28,156 nt of DNA from Collinsella sp. (lineage in GTDB: Bacteria > Actinomycetota > Coriobacteriia > Coriobacteriales > Coriobacteriaceae). The translations under genes were made by a program, and so were the position numbers. The stretch spans positions 1-28,156 of the forward strand of contig DXZS01000015.1 of the NCBI GenBank assembly GCA_019419505.1, read 5' to 3'. Position 1 is the first letter of the stretch; each line of letters starts with the position of its first letter. Of this stretch, positions 7,932 to 15,900 are shown piece after piece. The notes beneath the pieces were generated by a model, which worked only from the letters and a program-made list of their open reading frames with translations, was not told the origin of the DNA and did no database searches.

Positions 7932-10900
7932 CTAGGCCCGCGGTACGATCGGGCGGTTAACTTTGGCTAGCATATCAGAAGCGCACGAATCGAGTGCCCA
8001 GCTCCGAAAAGCCGTGAACTCCATGCGCGAGCGCAAGCCCTCCAAATAGCGAATTGACCTGCTTAATTGCACGCGACCGGGGTTTTCCGCCATCGCGATG
8101 CGACGCGTATCGTCAAACCCCGAAACGCGGCAGAAACCGAGTTCTTCGAAGATTCCCAGGCCGCTTTCCACCGAGCGCTCGTCGACCGGCGTGCGGGCAT
8201 CGATGGCAAGACACATCTGCGCAATGTCGATATCGCTCGCGCAGAATGAATCGTCCCCCGTCTTGCCACGGTTGGAGCGCCACATGGTCTGCAGCGCTCG
8301 ATAGAGAGTGACAAGCTCATCGCGCTCGGGCGCGTAACAATCGAGCAGGCGCTCATTAATACGAGCGTCACGCGACGAATAGAGCAGGTGAATCACGGCG
8401 GGCTGTCCATCGCGGCCGGCACGGCCACTCATCTGGTTAAACTCAATCGCACCAAACGGCATGTGGTAGAGCACGACATGACGGATATCGGGCAGGTTGA
8501 CGCCCTCACCGAAGGCAGAGGTCGAAACGATGCAACTGAGGCTTCCGTCGCGAAACGCTTCCTCGACACGGCGGCGATCGGAGCGCGCAAGCCCGGCGTT
8601 ATAGAACGCAATATGGGTCGCGCAGTCGGGCACGCGTTTGCGCAACGTCTTGGCAAGCGCCACGGACTGGTCGCGCGAGTTGACGTAGATGACGGTCTTC
8701 TCCCCCGTCGCCACGATTGACACCAGGCGATTTTCGCGGCTCGCAAGGTCACGGTCGTCCTCGAGTTGCAGGTTCTCGCGAACGGTCTCGTCGACCACCG
8801 TCCTGGTAATCGGCAATACACGAGCAAGCTCCGCCACGACCGGGGCCGTCGCGGTAGCCGTTGCCGCCATGACAACGGGGTCGCCCAGGGCTTTGAGAAT
8901 ATCGGGCATGTCGAGGTAGGCGCTCCGGTCGCCGCCTTTGGCAAGACCGGCATGGTGTGCCTCATCGATAACGACAAAGCCAATACGTCCAGAACGTGCA
9001 AAGCGATCGCGATGGATAGACAGGAACTCCGGCGTCGTGAGAACGATGCCGGTGCGGCCCGAAGCCAGGCCGGCAAACACGTCATCGCGCGCTGCCTCCA
9101 CGGTCTCGCCGGTCAACACGCCCACGCCAATGCCGAGCGCAGCCATCGTCGACGAGAGGTGATAAGCCTGGTCGGCAACGAGCGCGCGCAGCGGATAGAC
9201 AAAGATGCTCGCCCGCCCACGAAGGACCGCCTCGCGCGCGGCGTGCACATGGAAGATGAGCGACTTGCCGCGCCCCGTCCCCATAACGGCCAAGACGCTC
9301 TGGTGGTCGGCGAGCGCGTCGAGTGCCTCGACCTGCGCGCGATGCGGCTGGTTCGAGCCGATAAAGCTATGGATAAGCGAGCGCGTGAGCTCGGTATAAG
9401 AAAGCTGGGCGAGCGTCTCACGTTTACGCGACTCCAGGCGCAGGCCAGAATCCGCTGGTTGCACGCCGCGGCGAAGCTCACATGCCGGATCGTCGATATT
9501 GGGCGCCGCGGTATCGCGCACCAAGACATCTTTAATCATGAGCTTGGGCTTCACACGTCCCTGCCAATGTTCGGCCACGGCCTCGAACACCAAGTCGACG
9601 GCACTGTCGCAATTGATGAGTTTATCGATCTGCGGCACGCGGAACATGATGGCCGGCACGCTCGCGGCGCCATCGGTCGCCACAAAGCGCATGTGCTCGC
9701 CGGTTTTGCCCACCACGGCGCGATCGCACATCGTCACGCCCTCGGCGGCCAGAAGCGGCACCTTATTGCCCTGGCCAAACGGCTCAAGACGGGAAATCTG
9801 CTCGATGGTCTCGATATTCAGCTCGGAGAGGTCAACGGTGGCGGCAACCTCGTCAGTGTCCTCAAAGTCATCGGCAGGAAGCTCCGATAGCACGGCCGAA
9901 AGGCGACGGCGGAACTCATCGAGCTTGGATGCCTCGATGGTCACGCCCACCGCACCGGCATGCCCGCCGCGACGAATCAGCAGGTCGGAGCAGCGTTCTA
10001 CGGCGTCGAACAGGTTGACTTTGCCCACCGAGCGACCCGAACCGCGAGCGATACCGTCCTCGATCGAGAACAGCAGCGCCGGCACGTGATAACGGTTGGT
10101 CAGGCGGCTCGCCACGATGCCCTTGACGCCCTCGTGCCAACCTTCGCCGCCCACGACAATCGCGCGCCCGCCGTCATAAGTCTCCTCGACCTTCGCCATG
10201 GCATCGCGCGTAAGCTCGGCCTCGATCTCGCGGCGTTGGCGATTGATTTCCTCGAGCTCGGCGGCAAGCGCGCTCGCTTCGATGGGGTCGCGGGCAAGCA
10301 GCAGGTCGAGCGCCAGCTTGGGATCAGCCATGCGGCCGGCAGCATTCAGACGAGGGATGAGCGAAAACGACAGGCCGTCGGCCGTAATGGTAGAAAGGTC
10401 GGCCTTGGCAAGTGCGGCAAGCGCGATATAACCGGGGCGGGCCGTCACGCGCATCTGCTGGATGCCCTCGGCGACCAGTGCGCGATTCTCGGGCGTGAGC
10501 GGCATCATGTCGGACACGGTGCCCAGCGCCGCGACCTCTATCAGCGAACGCCAATACGACGGCTTGCCCAAACGCTCGCCCAGGACCTGTACCAGCTTAA
10601 GCGCCACACCGGCACCGGCAAGCTCGCGCGAGGGGCCCTCGTCCTCGAGCTTGGGGTCGGTCAGGGGCACGCCCTGCGGCACCTGGTCGGACGGCTCGTG
10701 ATGGTCCGTGACCACCAAATCAATCCCCAGGCTCTCCAGGTAGGAGACCTCTTCCTTGGCAGCAATACCGTTATCGACGGTCACAATCAGGTTGGGTTGA
10801 GCAAGCTCGTTGACGCGGTCGAGCGCCGCACGCGACAGGCCGTAGCCCTCGTCAAAGCGGTGCGGAATAAACGGCGTGACGTTGGCGCCAAACGAACGTA

Positions 10901-11219
10901 GCGCCTCGGTCAACAGACAAGTCGACGTAATGCCGTCGACGTCAAAATCGCCAAAGACGGCGATACGCTCGTGGTTGCGAATAGCACGCTCAACGCGGTC
11001 GGCGACGACCGCCATGCCCGGAATAACAAGCGGGTCCGCCCAGTCGCGATCGAGCGAAGGCGTCAAAAACAGCTGGCCTTCCTCGATGGATGTAATGCCG
11101 TGCGCAACCATAATGCGCGCCACCAGCCCGGGTATGCCCAGACCAGCCGAAAGCTCCTTTTCGAGCTCGGGATTTTGCTGAGCGACCGCCCAGCGATGCG
11201 TCGTCTTAAGCGATGACAT
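7932..11219 (-). CDS. recJ: RecJ exonuclease fused to a RecQ-like SF2 helicase
   Basis: 1095 residues from ATG 11219. The N-terminal 570 residues are RecJ, the 5'-3' single-strand DNA exonuclease of recombination and repair: VFGDFDVDGITS, VTVDNGIA, VTDHHEP (DHH at about 172-174), LGTVSDMMPL, then the DHHA1 part with GRSVGKVNLFDA and RRGGHAGAVG, and an OB-like segment. The C-terminal 480 residues are a superfamily 2 helicase: Walker A GTGRGKS (about 647), VIDEAHH (about 750), TATAT, and QMSGRAGRDG (about 929), which is RecQ-like. No cysteine zinc cluster or HRDC domain of classical RecQ is obvious. The combined protein could unwind and degrade DNA ends together (inference). A GTG 45 nt upstream (11264) is an alternative start. 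First gene of the operon with rel. Confidence 0.93.
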   Translation of the reverse strand: MSSLKTTHRWAVAQQNPELEKELSAGLGIPGLVARIMVAHGITSIEEGQLFLTPSLDRDWADPLVIPGMAVVADRVERAIRNHERIAVFGDFDVDGITSTCLLTEALRSFGANVTPFIPHRFDEGYGLSRAALDRVNELAQPNLIVTVDNGIAAKEEVSYLESLGIDLVVTDHHEPSDQVPQGVPLTDPKLEDEGPSRELAGAGVALKLVQVLGERLGKPSYWRSLIEVAALGTVSDMMPLTPENRALVAEGIQQMRVTARPGYIALAALAKADLSTITADGLSFSLIPRLNAAGRMADPKLALDLLLARDPIEASALAAELEEINRQRREIEAELTRDAMAKVEETYDGGRAIVVGGEGWHEGVKGIVASRLTNRYHVPALLFSIEDGIARGSGRSVGKVNLFDAVERCSDLLIRRGGHAGAVGVTIEASKLDEFRRRLSAVLSELPADDFEDTDEVAATVDLSELNIETIEQISRLEPFGQGNKVPLLAAEGVTMCDRAVVGKTGEHMRFVATDGAASVPAIMFRVPQIDKLINCDSAVDLVFEAVAEHWQGRVKPKLMIKDVLVRDTAAPNIDDPACELRRGVQPADSGLRLESRKRETLAQLSYTELTRSLIHSFIGSNQPHRAQVEALDALADHQSVLAVMGTGRGKSLIFHVHAAREAVLRGRASIFVYPLRALVADQAYHLSSTMAALGIGVGVLTGETVEAARDDVFAGLASGRTGIVLTTPEFLSIHRDRFARSGRIGFVVIDEAHHAGLAKGGDRSAYLDMPDILKALGDPVVMAATATATAPVVAELARVLPITRTVVDETVRENLQLEDDRDLASRENRLVSIVATGEKTVIYVNSRDQSVALAKTLRKRVPDCATHIAFYNAGLARSDRRRVEEAFRDGSLSCIVSTSAFGEGVNLPDIRHVVLYHMPFGAIEFNQMSGRAGRDGQPAVIHLLYSSRDARINERLLDCYAPERDELVTLYRALQTMWRSNRGKTGDDSFCASDIDIAQMCLAIDARTPVDERSVESGLGIFEELGFCRVSGFDDTRRIAMAENPGRVQLSRSIRYLEGLRSRMEFTAFRSWALDSCASDMLAKVNRPIVPRA

Positions 11220-11271
11220 AGGCGCCCACCCCCGATAGGGGCAGGTCGCCGCGATACCTCTCACGGTTCAT
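11206..11271 (-). CDS. Possible 21-residue upstream ORF overlapping the recJ start
   Basis: ATG at 11271 preceded by GAGGA with a 9-nt spacer opens a 21-codon frame (MNRERYRGDLPLSGVGAYVIA). It stops 11 nt inside recJ as read from ATG 11219. This is the best ribosome binding site in the recJ leader, whereas recJ itself has only a weak GGGGGTGGG. Translational coupling is therefore possible. The peptide is not recognised and may not be real. Confidence 0.3.
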   Translation of the reverse strand: MNRERYRGDLPLSGVGAYVIA

Positions 11272-11327
11272 AGCGATGAGTCCTCTGTGTATGCCCGCTT
11301 CGGCAGGCAGATCTGTTGAACGGATTT

Positions 11328-11333
11328 ATTATA
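11328..11333 (-). promoter_or_regulatory. Candidate -10 box for the recJ-rel operon
   Basis: A perfect TATAAT on the minus strand about 57 nt upstream of the small ORF and about 109 nt before recJ. No good -35 is found at 16-18 bp. The surrounding gap (11272-11493) also has alternative CGAGGC/GCCTCG hairpins (11353-11402). I see no clear plus-strand promoter for the divergent transporter gene. Confidence 0.4.
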
Positions 11334-11493
11334 CCGTGCGGCACGGACGCAGAGCCTCGCGGCACGCCCTGGTTTCGGTAAACGAGGCCGGTAATAGCCT
11401 CGAAATAATCGAGCGTTTCTGACGCACGGACGCATGCGAGCGTCTAGCATATCCATTCAAACGAGTTCGCGGATAAAGGGAGTCACGGGGCAT

Positions 11494-12492
11494 ATGAAGC
11501 AATGGGTTGGACTGGGAAAGTTCCTCGCGGGGCATATGCAGGTCATCGTTCCGATTTGCGTAACGCTCGGCGTGCTCTTTCCCCAGCAGATCGGCGTACT
11601 CAAGCCCATCGTTCCCGCCCTCTTCGCCTTTATGACGTTCCAAGGTGCGCTCAGCAACACCTTCCACCAGATCGCTGAGGTGTTCCGCCGTCCCCTGCAC
11701 CTGATTTTGGCGCTGCTCGTCTCGGCGGTGCTTATTCCCATAGCAGCCTATGCCATGGGATCGCTGTTCTTTGGCTCCAATCCCAACCTTGTCTGCGGCA
11801 TCGTGCTCGAGTACAGCGTACCCGTGGCGGTCACTGCCTTTATGTGGATTAGCATGTTCGGCGGCAACGGCCCGCTCGCGCTCACCATCATCCTGACGTC
11901 CTCGGTTATCTCGCCTGTGACGATTCCGCTCACGCTGAAGCTCTTGCTGGGTGCCACCGTCTCGATCGATGTGCCGAGCATGATGCAGGACATGGCCTTT
12001 ATGATCGCCATCCCCGCCGTGCTCGGCATCGTGATCAACGAGCTCACACGTGGATGGGGACACGAGAAGCTCTCCCCCGCGCTCTCGCCCGCCTGCAAGT
12101 TCATGATGATGGGCATTATCGCCTCCAACTCCACCGCCATGAGCGAGTACGTCCTGCACATGAACGCGATGCGTCTGGAAGTCGCCCTCTTTATTTTGAC
12201 CTTCGCCATCAGCGGCTTTGTCGTCGGTTTTCTGGTCGCCCGTGCGCTGCATCTGCCATATAGCGAGACGACTACCATGTGCTTTACCTGCGGCATGCGT
12301 AACATCTCTTCGGGCGCCGTCATCGCCACACAGTACTTTCCAGGCGAAGTCGTGTTTCCCGTCATGTGCGGAACGCTGTTTCAGCAGATACTCGCCTCGT
12401 TTATCGGGCATCTCTTTGAGCGTCTGACCGGCGAGGAGCGCGCCGCCCAGCGCAAGCGTGTCGAGGCCGGCCGCGACGCCATGGCGCGCTAG
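11494..12492 (+). CDS. Bile acid:sodium symporter family (BASS-type) transporter
   Basis: About 332 residues with eight to ten hydrophobic segments, an integral membrane transporter. The order of helices, the early FPQQIGVLKPIVPALFAFMTFQGAL stretch (split by a short loop) and the CFTCGMRNISSGAV motif near residue 265 match the BASS/YocS-like family of sodium-coupled organic anion carriers. The substrate cannot be told: gut BASS relatives include non-bile-acid carriers. The start ATG 11494 is preferred, with GGGAG and a rather long spacer. An in-frame ATG at 11434 would add 20 polar residues without a ribosome binding site. Transcribed away from recJ, and convergent with the next gene with only 30 nt between stops. 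Confidence 0.8.
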   Translation: MKQWVGLGKFLAGHMQVIVPICVTLGVLFPQQIGVLKPIVPALFAFMTFQGALSNTFHQIAEVFRRPLHLILALLVSAVLIPIAAYAMGSLFFGSNPNLVCGIVLEYSVPVAVTAFMWISMFGGNGPLALTIILTSSVISPVTIPLTLKLLLGATVSIDVPSMMQDMAFMIAIPAVLGIVINELTRGWGHEKLSPALSPACKFMMMGIIASNSTAMSEYVLHMNAMRLEVALFILTFAISGFVVGFLVARALHLPYSETTTMCFTCGMRNISSGAVIATQYFPGEVVFPVMCGTLFQQILASFIGHLFERLTGEERAAQRKRVEAGRDAMAR

Positions 12493-12522
12493 ACTGTCCG
12501 CATTACACGGGTGTTAATCTTG

Positions 12523-13320
12523 CTATACGAGCGTTTCCAGATGCGCACGCAAGCGCTCAGCATCGATATCGAGCGTTGTCTCGGCATTGACCTGGGCCAA
12601 ACGATAGCCGACAAAGTAGGGCGAAACCACCCAACGCGGCAGCGCCTTGGCAATGGTCCGACCGCCCAGGTGATAGAAGAACAAGTTGTACGACTCTGCG
12701 CGACCACCGTGGTGCTCGTTCAGGATATAGCGCAGAGCCACCTGGATCGCATCGGCGAAGAGATCTGCCTCGGCTTGGTCTCTTGTGTCATCGCTGGCGG
12801 CGATTCCCTGCGGGGCTGAAACGTTGACCTCAAAGAACCCCATGATCGGTTCGGTTGAGATGTTGGCCGCGATTCTCCCCTGTTGCCAGACATTGATGCC
12901 TTCGAAATTGGCGGAAGTCAACGAAGCATAGCCGTCTTCCTGCTCCAAACCCACAATCTGCATGTGCGGATGAACGAGACTACCGCCCGAGAGAGGACCC
13001 TTGTTCTTGTACATGAGCACGCTTCGATACTGCCGTGAATCGATCATCTGCTGCCAGCAATCCAGGGCAAACCTCATCACATGGTGGAGTTCATCTGGCT
13101 CATAGGTCACCAGGTCGGCATCGTGATCGGCTGACTCGATCAGCACGGTTTGACGGGTGGCGCGCAGGGTTTTGAACTTATTCTCGAGCCAGATGCAGTC
13201 GCCGTCGCGCCGGATGATATTGGCGAGTCCCTCGGTATCGCAAAAGGGGCACGCGGTGCCAGGGCGCCGGTTGTCGTCGGGCTTGCCGCTCGCCTGCTGA
13301 ACGTCAAATACCAGCGCCAC
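12523..13320 (-). CDS. GalT/HIT-superfamily protein (DUF4931-like)
   Basis: 265 residues starting at GTG, with GGAGG 8 nt upstream lying inside the end of cutC. CPFC (24-27) is a likely metal site, and GGSLVHPHMQIVGL (His117-Pro-His119-Met-Gln121) is the histidine-triad-like active motif of galactose-1-phosphate uridylyltransferase relatives. GalT transfers UMP through a covalent histidine intermediate. However, this protein is shorter than true GalT (about 340) and resembles the DUF4931 group, so nucleotidyl transfer or hydrolysis on an unknown substrate is the safest statement. Its start is 3 nt after the cutC stop, so the two are probably translationally coupled. Confidence 0.75.
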   Translation of the reverse strand: MALVFDVQQASGKPDDNRRPGTACPFCDTEGLANIIRRDGDCIWLENKFKTLRATRQTVLIESADHDADLVTYEPDELHHVMRFALDCWQQMIDSRQYRSVLMYKNKGPLSGGSLVHPHMQIVGLEQEDGYASLTSANFEGINVWQQGRIAANISTEPIMGFFEVNVSAPQGIAASDDTRDQAEADLFADAIQVALRYILNEHHGGRAESYNLFFYHLGGRTIAKALPRWVVSPYFVGYRLAQVNAETTLDIDAERLRAHLETLV

Positions 13321-13323
13321 GGG

Positions 13324-14001
13324 TTACGCCTCCAGCGGCACGATCTTGGTGCCATGGAGCTCGGAGACGCCCAATGCCGCCGCCACGGTATCGCGGTTGG
13401 CCGTGGAAATGCCGCCGCCGGGAAGGATGGTCAGGCGGTCGCCCGCATACTCGACAAGACGCGATAGGTGCTCCAGATTGTCCTCGATCGGCGTTCCGGC
13501 AGCACCACCATGCGTCAGGATACGCGTGATGCCGCAGTCGGCGAGTGTGTCGACGGCATCGAGCTGAGCCTCGGGCGAGAGCTGGTCAAACGCCATGTGG
13601 AAGGTGATGTCAAGGGACTCGCGCTTGCACTCCTCGGTCGCGCAGCCCGCGGCCATCACGAGGGCGCCCAACGTAAGCTCGTCGAGCGCCCAGCCGCCGG
13701 CACAAGGCTTGCAGCAGCCAAAGACCAAGCCATCGGCGCCGGCGCTCACGGCAAGACCCAAGTCCATCTCCATCATGCGCAGCTCGTCCTGGTTGTAGTG
13801 AAAGTCACCGCCACGCGGGCGAATCATGCACATCGCTCGTGCGTCATGCTCGTGAGCATAGCTGACCGTAGCGCTGATAACACCAGCCGAGGGCGTAGTG
13901 CCACCGACGGCAAGGTTGTCGCACAGCTCGATGCGCTTTGCACCGGCATCGATAGCCGCCGGCACCCGCTCAAAGTTCTCGGCACAAAACTCGTACAGCA
14001 T
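13324..14001 (-). CDS. cutC: CutC family TIM-barrel protein
   Basis: 225 residues. The family signatures are the N-terminal YEFCAENFE, RIELCDNLAVGGTTPS, and MIRPRGGDF (about 61-67), followed by ADGLVFGC, ITFHMAFD, RILTHGGA and LPGGGI. The name comes from a proposed role in copper tolerance, which later work questioned. The barrel suggests an enzyme with an unknown small-molecule substrate. ATG at 14001 has GGGGG at 7 nt; the longer frame up to 14040 has no better site. It is followed after 3 nt by a GalT-like protein, a pairing that hints at sugar or nucleotide metabolism rather than copper (inference). The upstream spacer is rich in hairpins. Confidence 0.9.
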   Translation of the reverse strand: MLYEFCAENFERVPAAIDAGAKRIELCDNLAVGGTTPSAGVISATVSYAHEHDARAMCMIRPRGGDFHYNQDELRMMEMDLGLAVSAGADGLVFGCCKPCAGGWALDELTLGALVMAAGCATEECKRESLDITFHMAFDQLSPEAQLDAVDTLADCGITRILTHGGAAGTPIEDNLEHLSRLVEYAGDRLTILPGGGISTANRDTVAAALGVSELHGTKIVPLEA

Positions 14002-14059
14002 AGATAGACCCCCAGATGGCAAACGTTTTCCGATGGGCATTGTCGCACGCCCCCATGAA

Positions 14060-14124
14060 GTTGCGGTGGAATAGGGACTGTTTTGGCCTCTGAGGCTCCC
14101 ATTTAGTCCCTATTCCATCGCAAC
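14060..14124. repeat. 20-bp-arm inverted repeat upstream of cutC
   Basis: Positions 14060-14079 and 14105-14124 are complementary over 20 bp with one G-T pair, around a 25-nt loop that contains a GCC/GGC mini-hairpin. No T-run follows on either strand. It lies 58 nt upstream of cutC in the liv-cutC spacer. It could be a palindromic repeat element, a transcript-end structure or a leader structure of cutC. Confidence 0.8.
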
Positions 14125-14136
14125 ATAAAGGGGGTA

Positions 14137-14177
14137 GTCGTTGGCATCTGCCACAACGCCGATGTTTTGGCAACGAC
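14137..14177. repeat. Imperfect inverted repeat in the liv-cutC spacer
   Basis: GTCGTTG (14137-14143) pairs with CAACGAC (14171-14177), and CATC (14145-14148) pairs with GATG (14161-14164) across an internal loop. Confidence 0.5.
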
Positions 14178-14182
14178 AGCGA

Positions 14183-14281
14183 AAGCCCGCCAGAGCGAGC
14201 AAGGTGCCTTGAAACAAGGCAGCATTGACCTTCTGGTCATGCCGCCGAAGTTGAAAGGCAGATTGCCGCTCTGGCGGGCTT
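14183..14281 (-). repeat. Branched, cloverleaf-like structured element after livF
   Basis: A perfect 15-bp closing stem (14183-14197 with 14267-14281) encloses three smaller hairpins: TGCCTTG-AAA-CAAGGCA (14205-14221), GCAT-T-GACC with GGTCATGC (14222-14242, one bulge) and GGCA-GAT-TGCC (14257-14267). On the minus strand the closing stem ends in GGCGGGCTTTCGC, a weak terminator look. It may be an elaborate terminator of the liv operon or a structured RNA. I do not recognise the fold. Confidence 0.65.
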
Positions 14282-14294
14282 GCAGCGTCGGCTG

Positions 14295-14322
14295 GTTACG
14301 GCGTTTGGCAAAACGCCGTAAC
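14295..14322 (-). terminator. Hairpin immediately after livF
   Basis: GTTACGGCGTTT (14295-14306) and AAACGCCGTAAC (14311-14322) form a perfect 12-bp stem with a GGCA loop, 3 nt after the livF stop. No T-run follows on the minus strand, so it is more likely a 3'-end protecting hairpin or part of a composite terminator with the next element. Confidence 0.55.
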
Positions 14323-14325
14323 TAT

Positions 14326-15039
14326 CTAGCCGCCCAGGTAGGCTTTACGCACGTTATCGTCGTGCAGCAGTTCTTGGCCGGTGCCGGTCATGGTGATCTT
14401 GCCGGTCTCGAGCACGTAGCCGCGTGTGGCGATGGAAAGAGCCATCTGTGCGTTTTGCTCGACCAGGAGCACCGTGGTGCCGGCCTTGTGCAGGTCCTCG
14501 ACAATTTGGAAGATCTGTTCGATCAGAATCGGCGCCAGACCCATGGAGGGTTCGTCGAGCATGAGCAGCTTAGGGTTACTCATAAGGGCGCGGCCCATAA
14601 CGAGCATCTGCTGCTCGCCGCCCGAAAGGGTACCGGCGACCTGGCGACGACGCTCCTTCAGGCGCGGGAACTGCTCGTAGACGCGCTCGAGGCCCGGAGC
14701 CACCGTTGACTTGGGCTGCGTATAGGCACCCATTTCCAGGTTCTCCTCGACCGTCATCTGCAAAAAGGCACGACGACCCTCGGGCACCTGAGCCAGGCCC
14801 TTACCAACCAGCTTGTCGGCGGGCGTATGGGTAATGTCCTCGCCCATAAACTTGATGGAGCCGGTCTTAGAGCGCAGCAGGCCCGAGACGGTCTTGAGCG
14901 TCGTGGACTTGCCGGCACCGTTGGCGCCAATCAGGGCCACGATCTCACCCTCGTTGACGTTAAAGGAGATGTCCTTAATGGCGTGGATGGCGCCGTACCA
15001 GACGTTGATGTTGTAGACGGAAAGCATCGGCTCTGCCAT
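14326..15039 (-). CDS. livF: Branched-chain amino acid ABC transporter ATPase LivF
   Basis: 237 residues, the second ATPase of the LIV importer. Walker A GANGAGKST (38-46), signature LSGGEQQ (138-144) and Walker B LLMLDEPS (158-165) are intact, followed by LLVEQNA with its switch region. QVPEGRRAF and the MGLAP sequence after Walker B are typical of LivF. It acts on the cytoplasmic face with LivG to power LivH-LivM. Its ATG directly follows the livG stop with no gap, and GGGGGAG lies inside livG, so translation is coupled. Last gene of the operon; a hairpin-rich spacer follows. Confidence 0.95.
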   Translation of the reverse strand: MAEPMLSVYNINVWYGAIHAIKDISFNVNEGEIVALIGANGAGKSTTLKTVSGLLRSKTGSIKFMGEDITHTPADKLVGKGLAQVPEGRRAFLQMTVEENLEMGAYTQPKSTVAPGLERVYEQFPRLKERRRQVAGTLSGGEQQMLVMGRALMSNPKLLMLDEPSMGLAPILIEQIFQIVEDLHKAGTTVLLVEQNAQMALSIATRGYVLETGKITMTGTGQELLHDDNVRKAYLGG

Positions 15040-15900
15040 TTAGTTCTCCCCCTTATCCTGCTTGCCCAGATATGCCTCGATAACAGCGTCGTTGTTCTGG
15101 ATCTCCTCGGCCGTACCCTTGGCGATGACCTTACCAAAGTTGAGCACGCAGATGCCCTCGCAGATGTTCATAACGAGCGACATATCATGCTCGATAAGCA
15201 TGATGGCGATGCCGAAGGTGTCGCGAATCTTGACGATGTTCGCCATGAGTTCTGCGGTCTCGGACGGGTTCATTCCGGCGGCAGGCTCGTCGAGCAGCAG
15301 TAGCTTGGGGTTGGTGGCAAGCGCGCGGACGATTTCCAGACGACGCTGGGCGCCGTAAGGCAGCGATCCGGCCTGCTCATTTGCCAGGTGCTCCATGTCA
15401 AAAATGGACAGCAGCTCCATGGCGCGCTCGTGGGCGGCCTTCTCGTGCTTCCAATACGTCGGCAGGCGCAGAACGCCCTCAAAGCCGGAGTAGCGCTCCT
15501 GGTTGTGCAGGCCGACCTTAACGTTGTCCTCCACCGTCATGGTGTTGAACAGGCGAATGTTCTGGAATGTACGGGCAATACCCATGCGGTTGACCTGATA
15601 GACCGACTTGCCCGAGGTGTCCTCACCGTCGAGCAGGATGGTGCCGTGCGTGGGCTGATACACCTTGGTGAGCAGGTTGAAGACCGTGGTCTTACCGGCA
15701 CCGTTGGGGCCGATCAGACCGGCGATCTCGGTCTTGCCGATAGTCAGGCTAAAGTCGTCGACTGCCTTAAGGCCACCGAACTCAATGCCCAGGTGGATGC
15801 ACTCGAGTGCCGGGCGCTGACCCAGGTCGCGGTCGGGAACGATGGCGCCAGAAGGATACGGGACCATCTTGCCCTTGTTGAACTCAAATTTACTGGGCAT
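15040..15900 (-). CDS. livG: Branched-chain amino acid ABC transporter ATPase LivG
   Basis: 286 residues. Walker A GPNGAGKTT (64-72), Q-loop ARTFQNIRLF, the LPYGAQRRLEI signature that replaces LSGGQ in LivG proteins, Walker B LLLLDEPAAGMNPSE and LIEHDMSLV are all present. An N-terminal extension of about 30 residues precedes the core. The start at 15900 is chosen because AGGAGG lies 9 nt upstream. It overlaps the end of livM by 11 nt, so the two are coupled. Pairs with LivF as the energising dimer of the importer. Confidence 0.95.
   Translation of the reverse strand: MPSKFEFNKGKMVPYPSGAIVPDRDLGQRPALECIHLGIEFGGLKAVDDFSLTIGKTEIAGLIGPNGAGKTTVFNLLTKVYQPTHGTILLDGEDTSGKSVYQVNRMGIARTFQNIRLFNTMTVEDNVKVGLHNQERYSGFEGVLRLPTYWKHEKAAHERAMELLSIFDMEHLANEQAGSLPYGAQRRLEIVRALATNPKLLLLDEPAAGMNPSETAELMANIVKIRDTFGIAIMLIEHDMSLVMNICEGICVLNFGKVIAKGTAEEIQNNDAVIEAYLGKQDKGEN

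Noticed and set aside
11329..12411. 360-codon minus-strand frame opposite the BASS transporter
   Set aside because: Charged repetitive translation lacking any domain; the plus-strand frame has membrane segments and a family motif.
14183..14281. tRNA or tmRNA-like gene
   Set aside because: The closing stem is 15 bp, there is no T-loop sequence, no anticodon arm and no CCA end.
14002..14325. Insertion sequence or MITE with target duplication
   Set aside because: Several inverted repeats but no transposase and no flanking target-site duplication that I could find.
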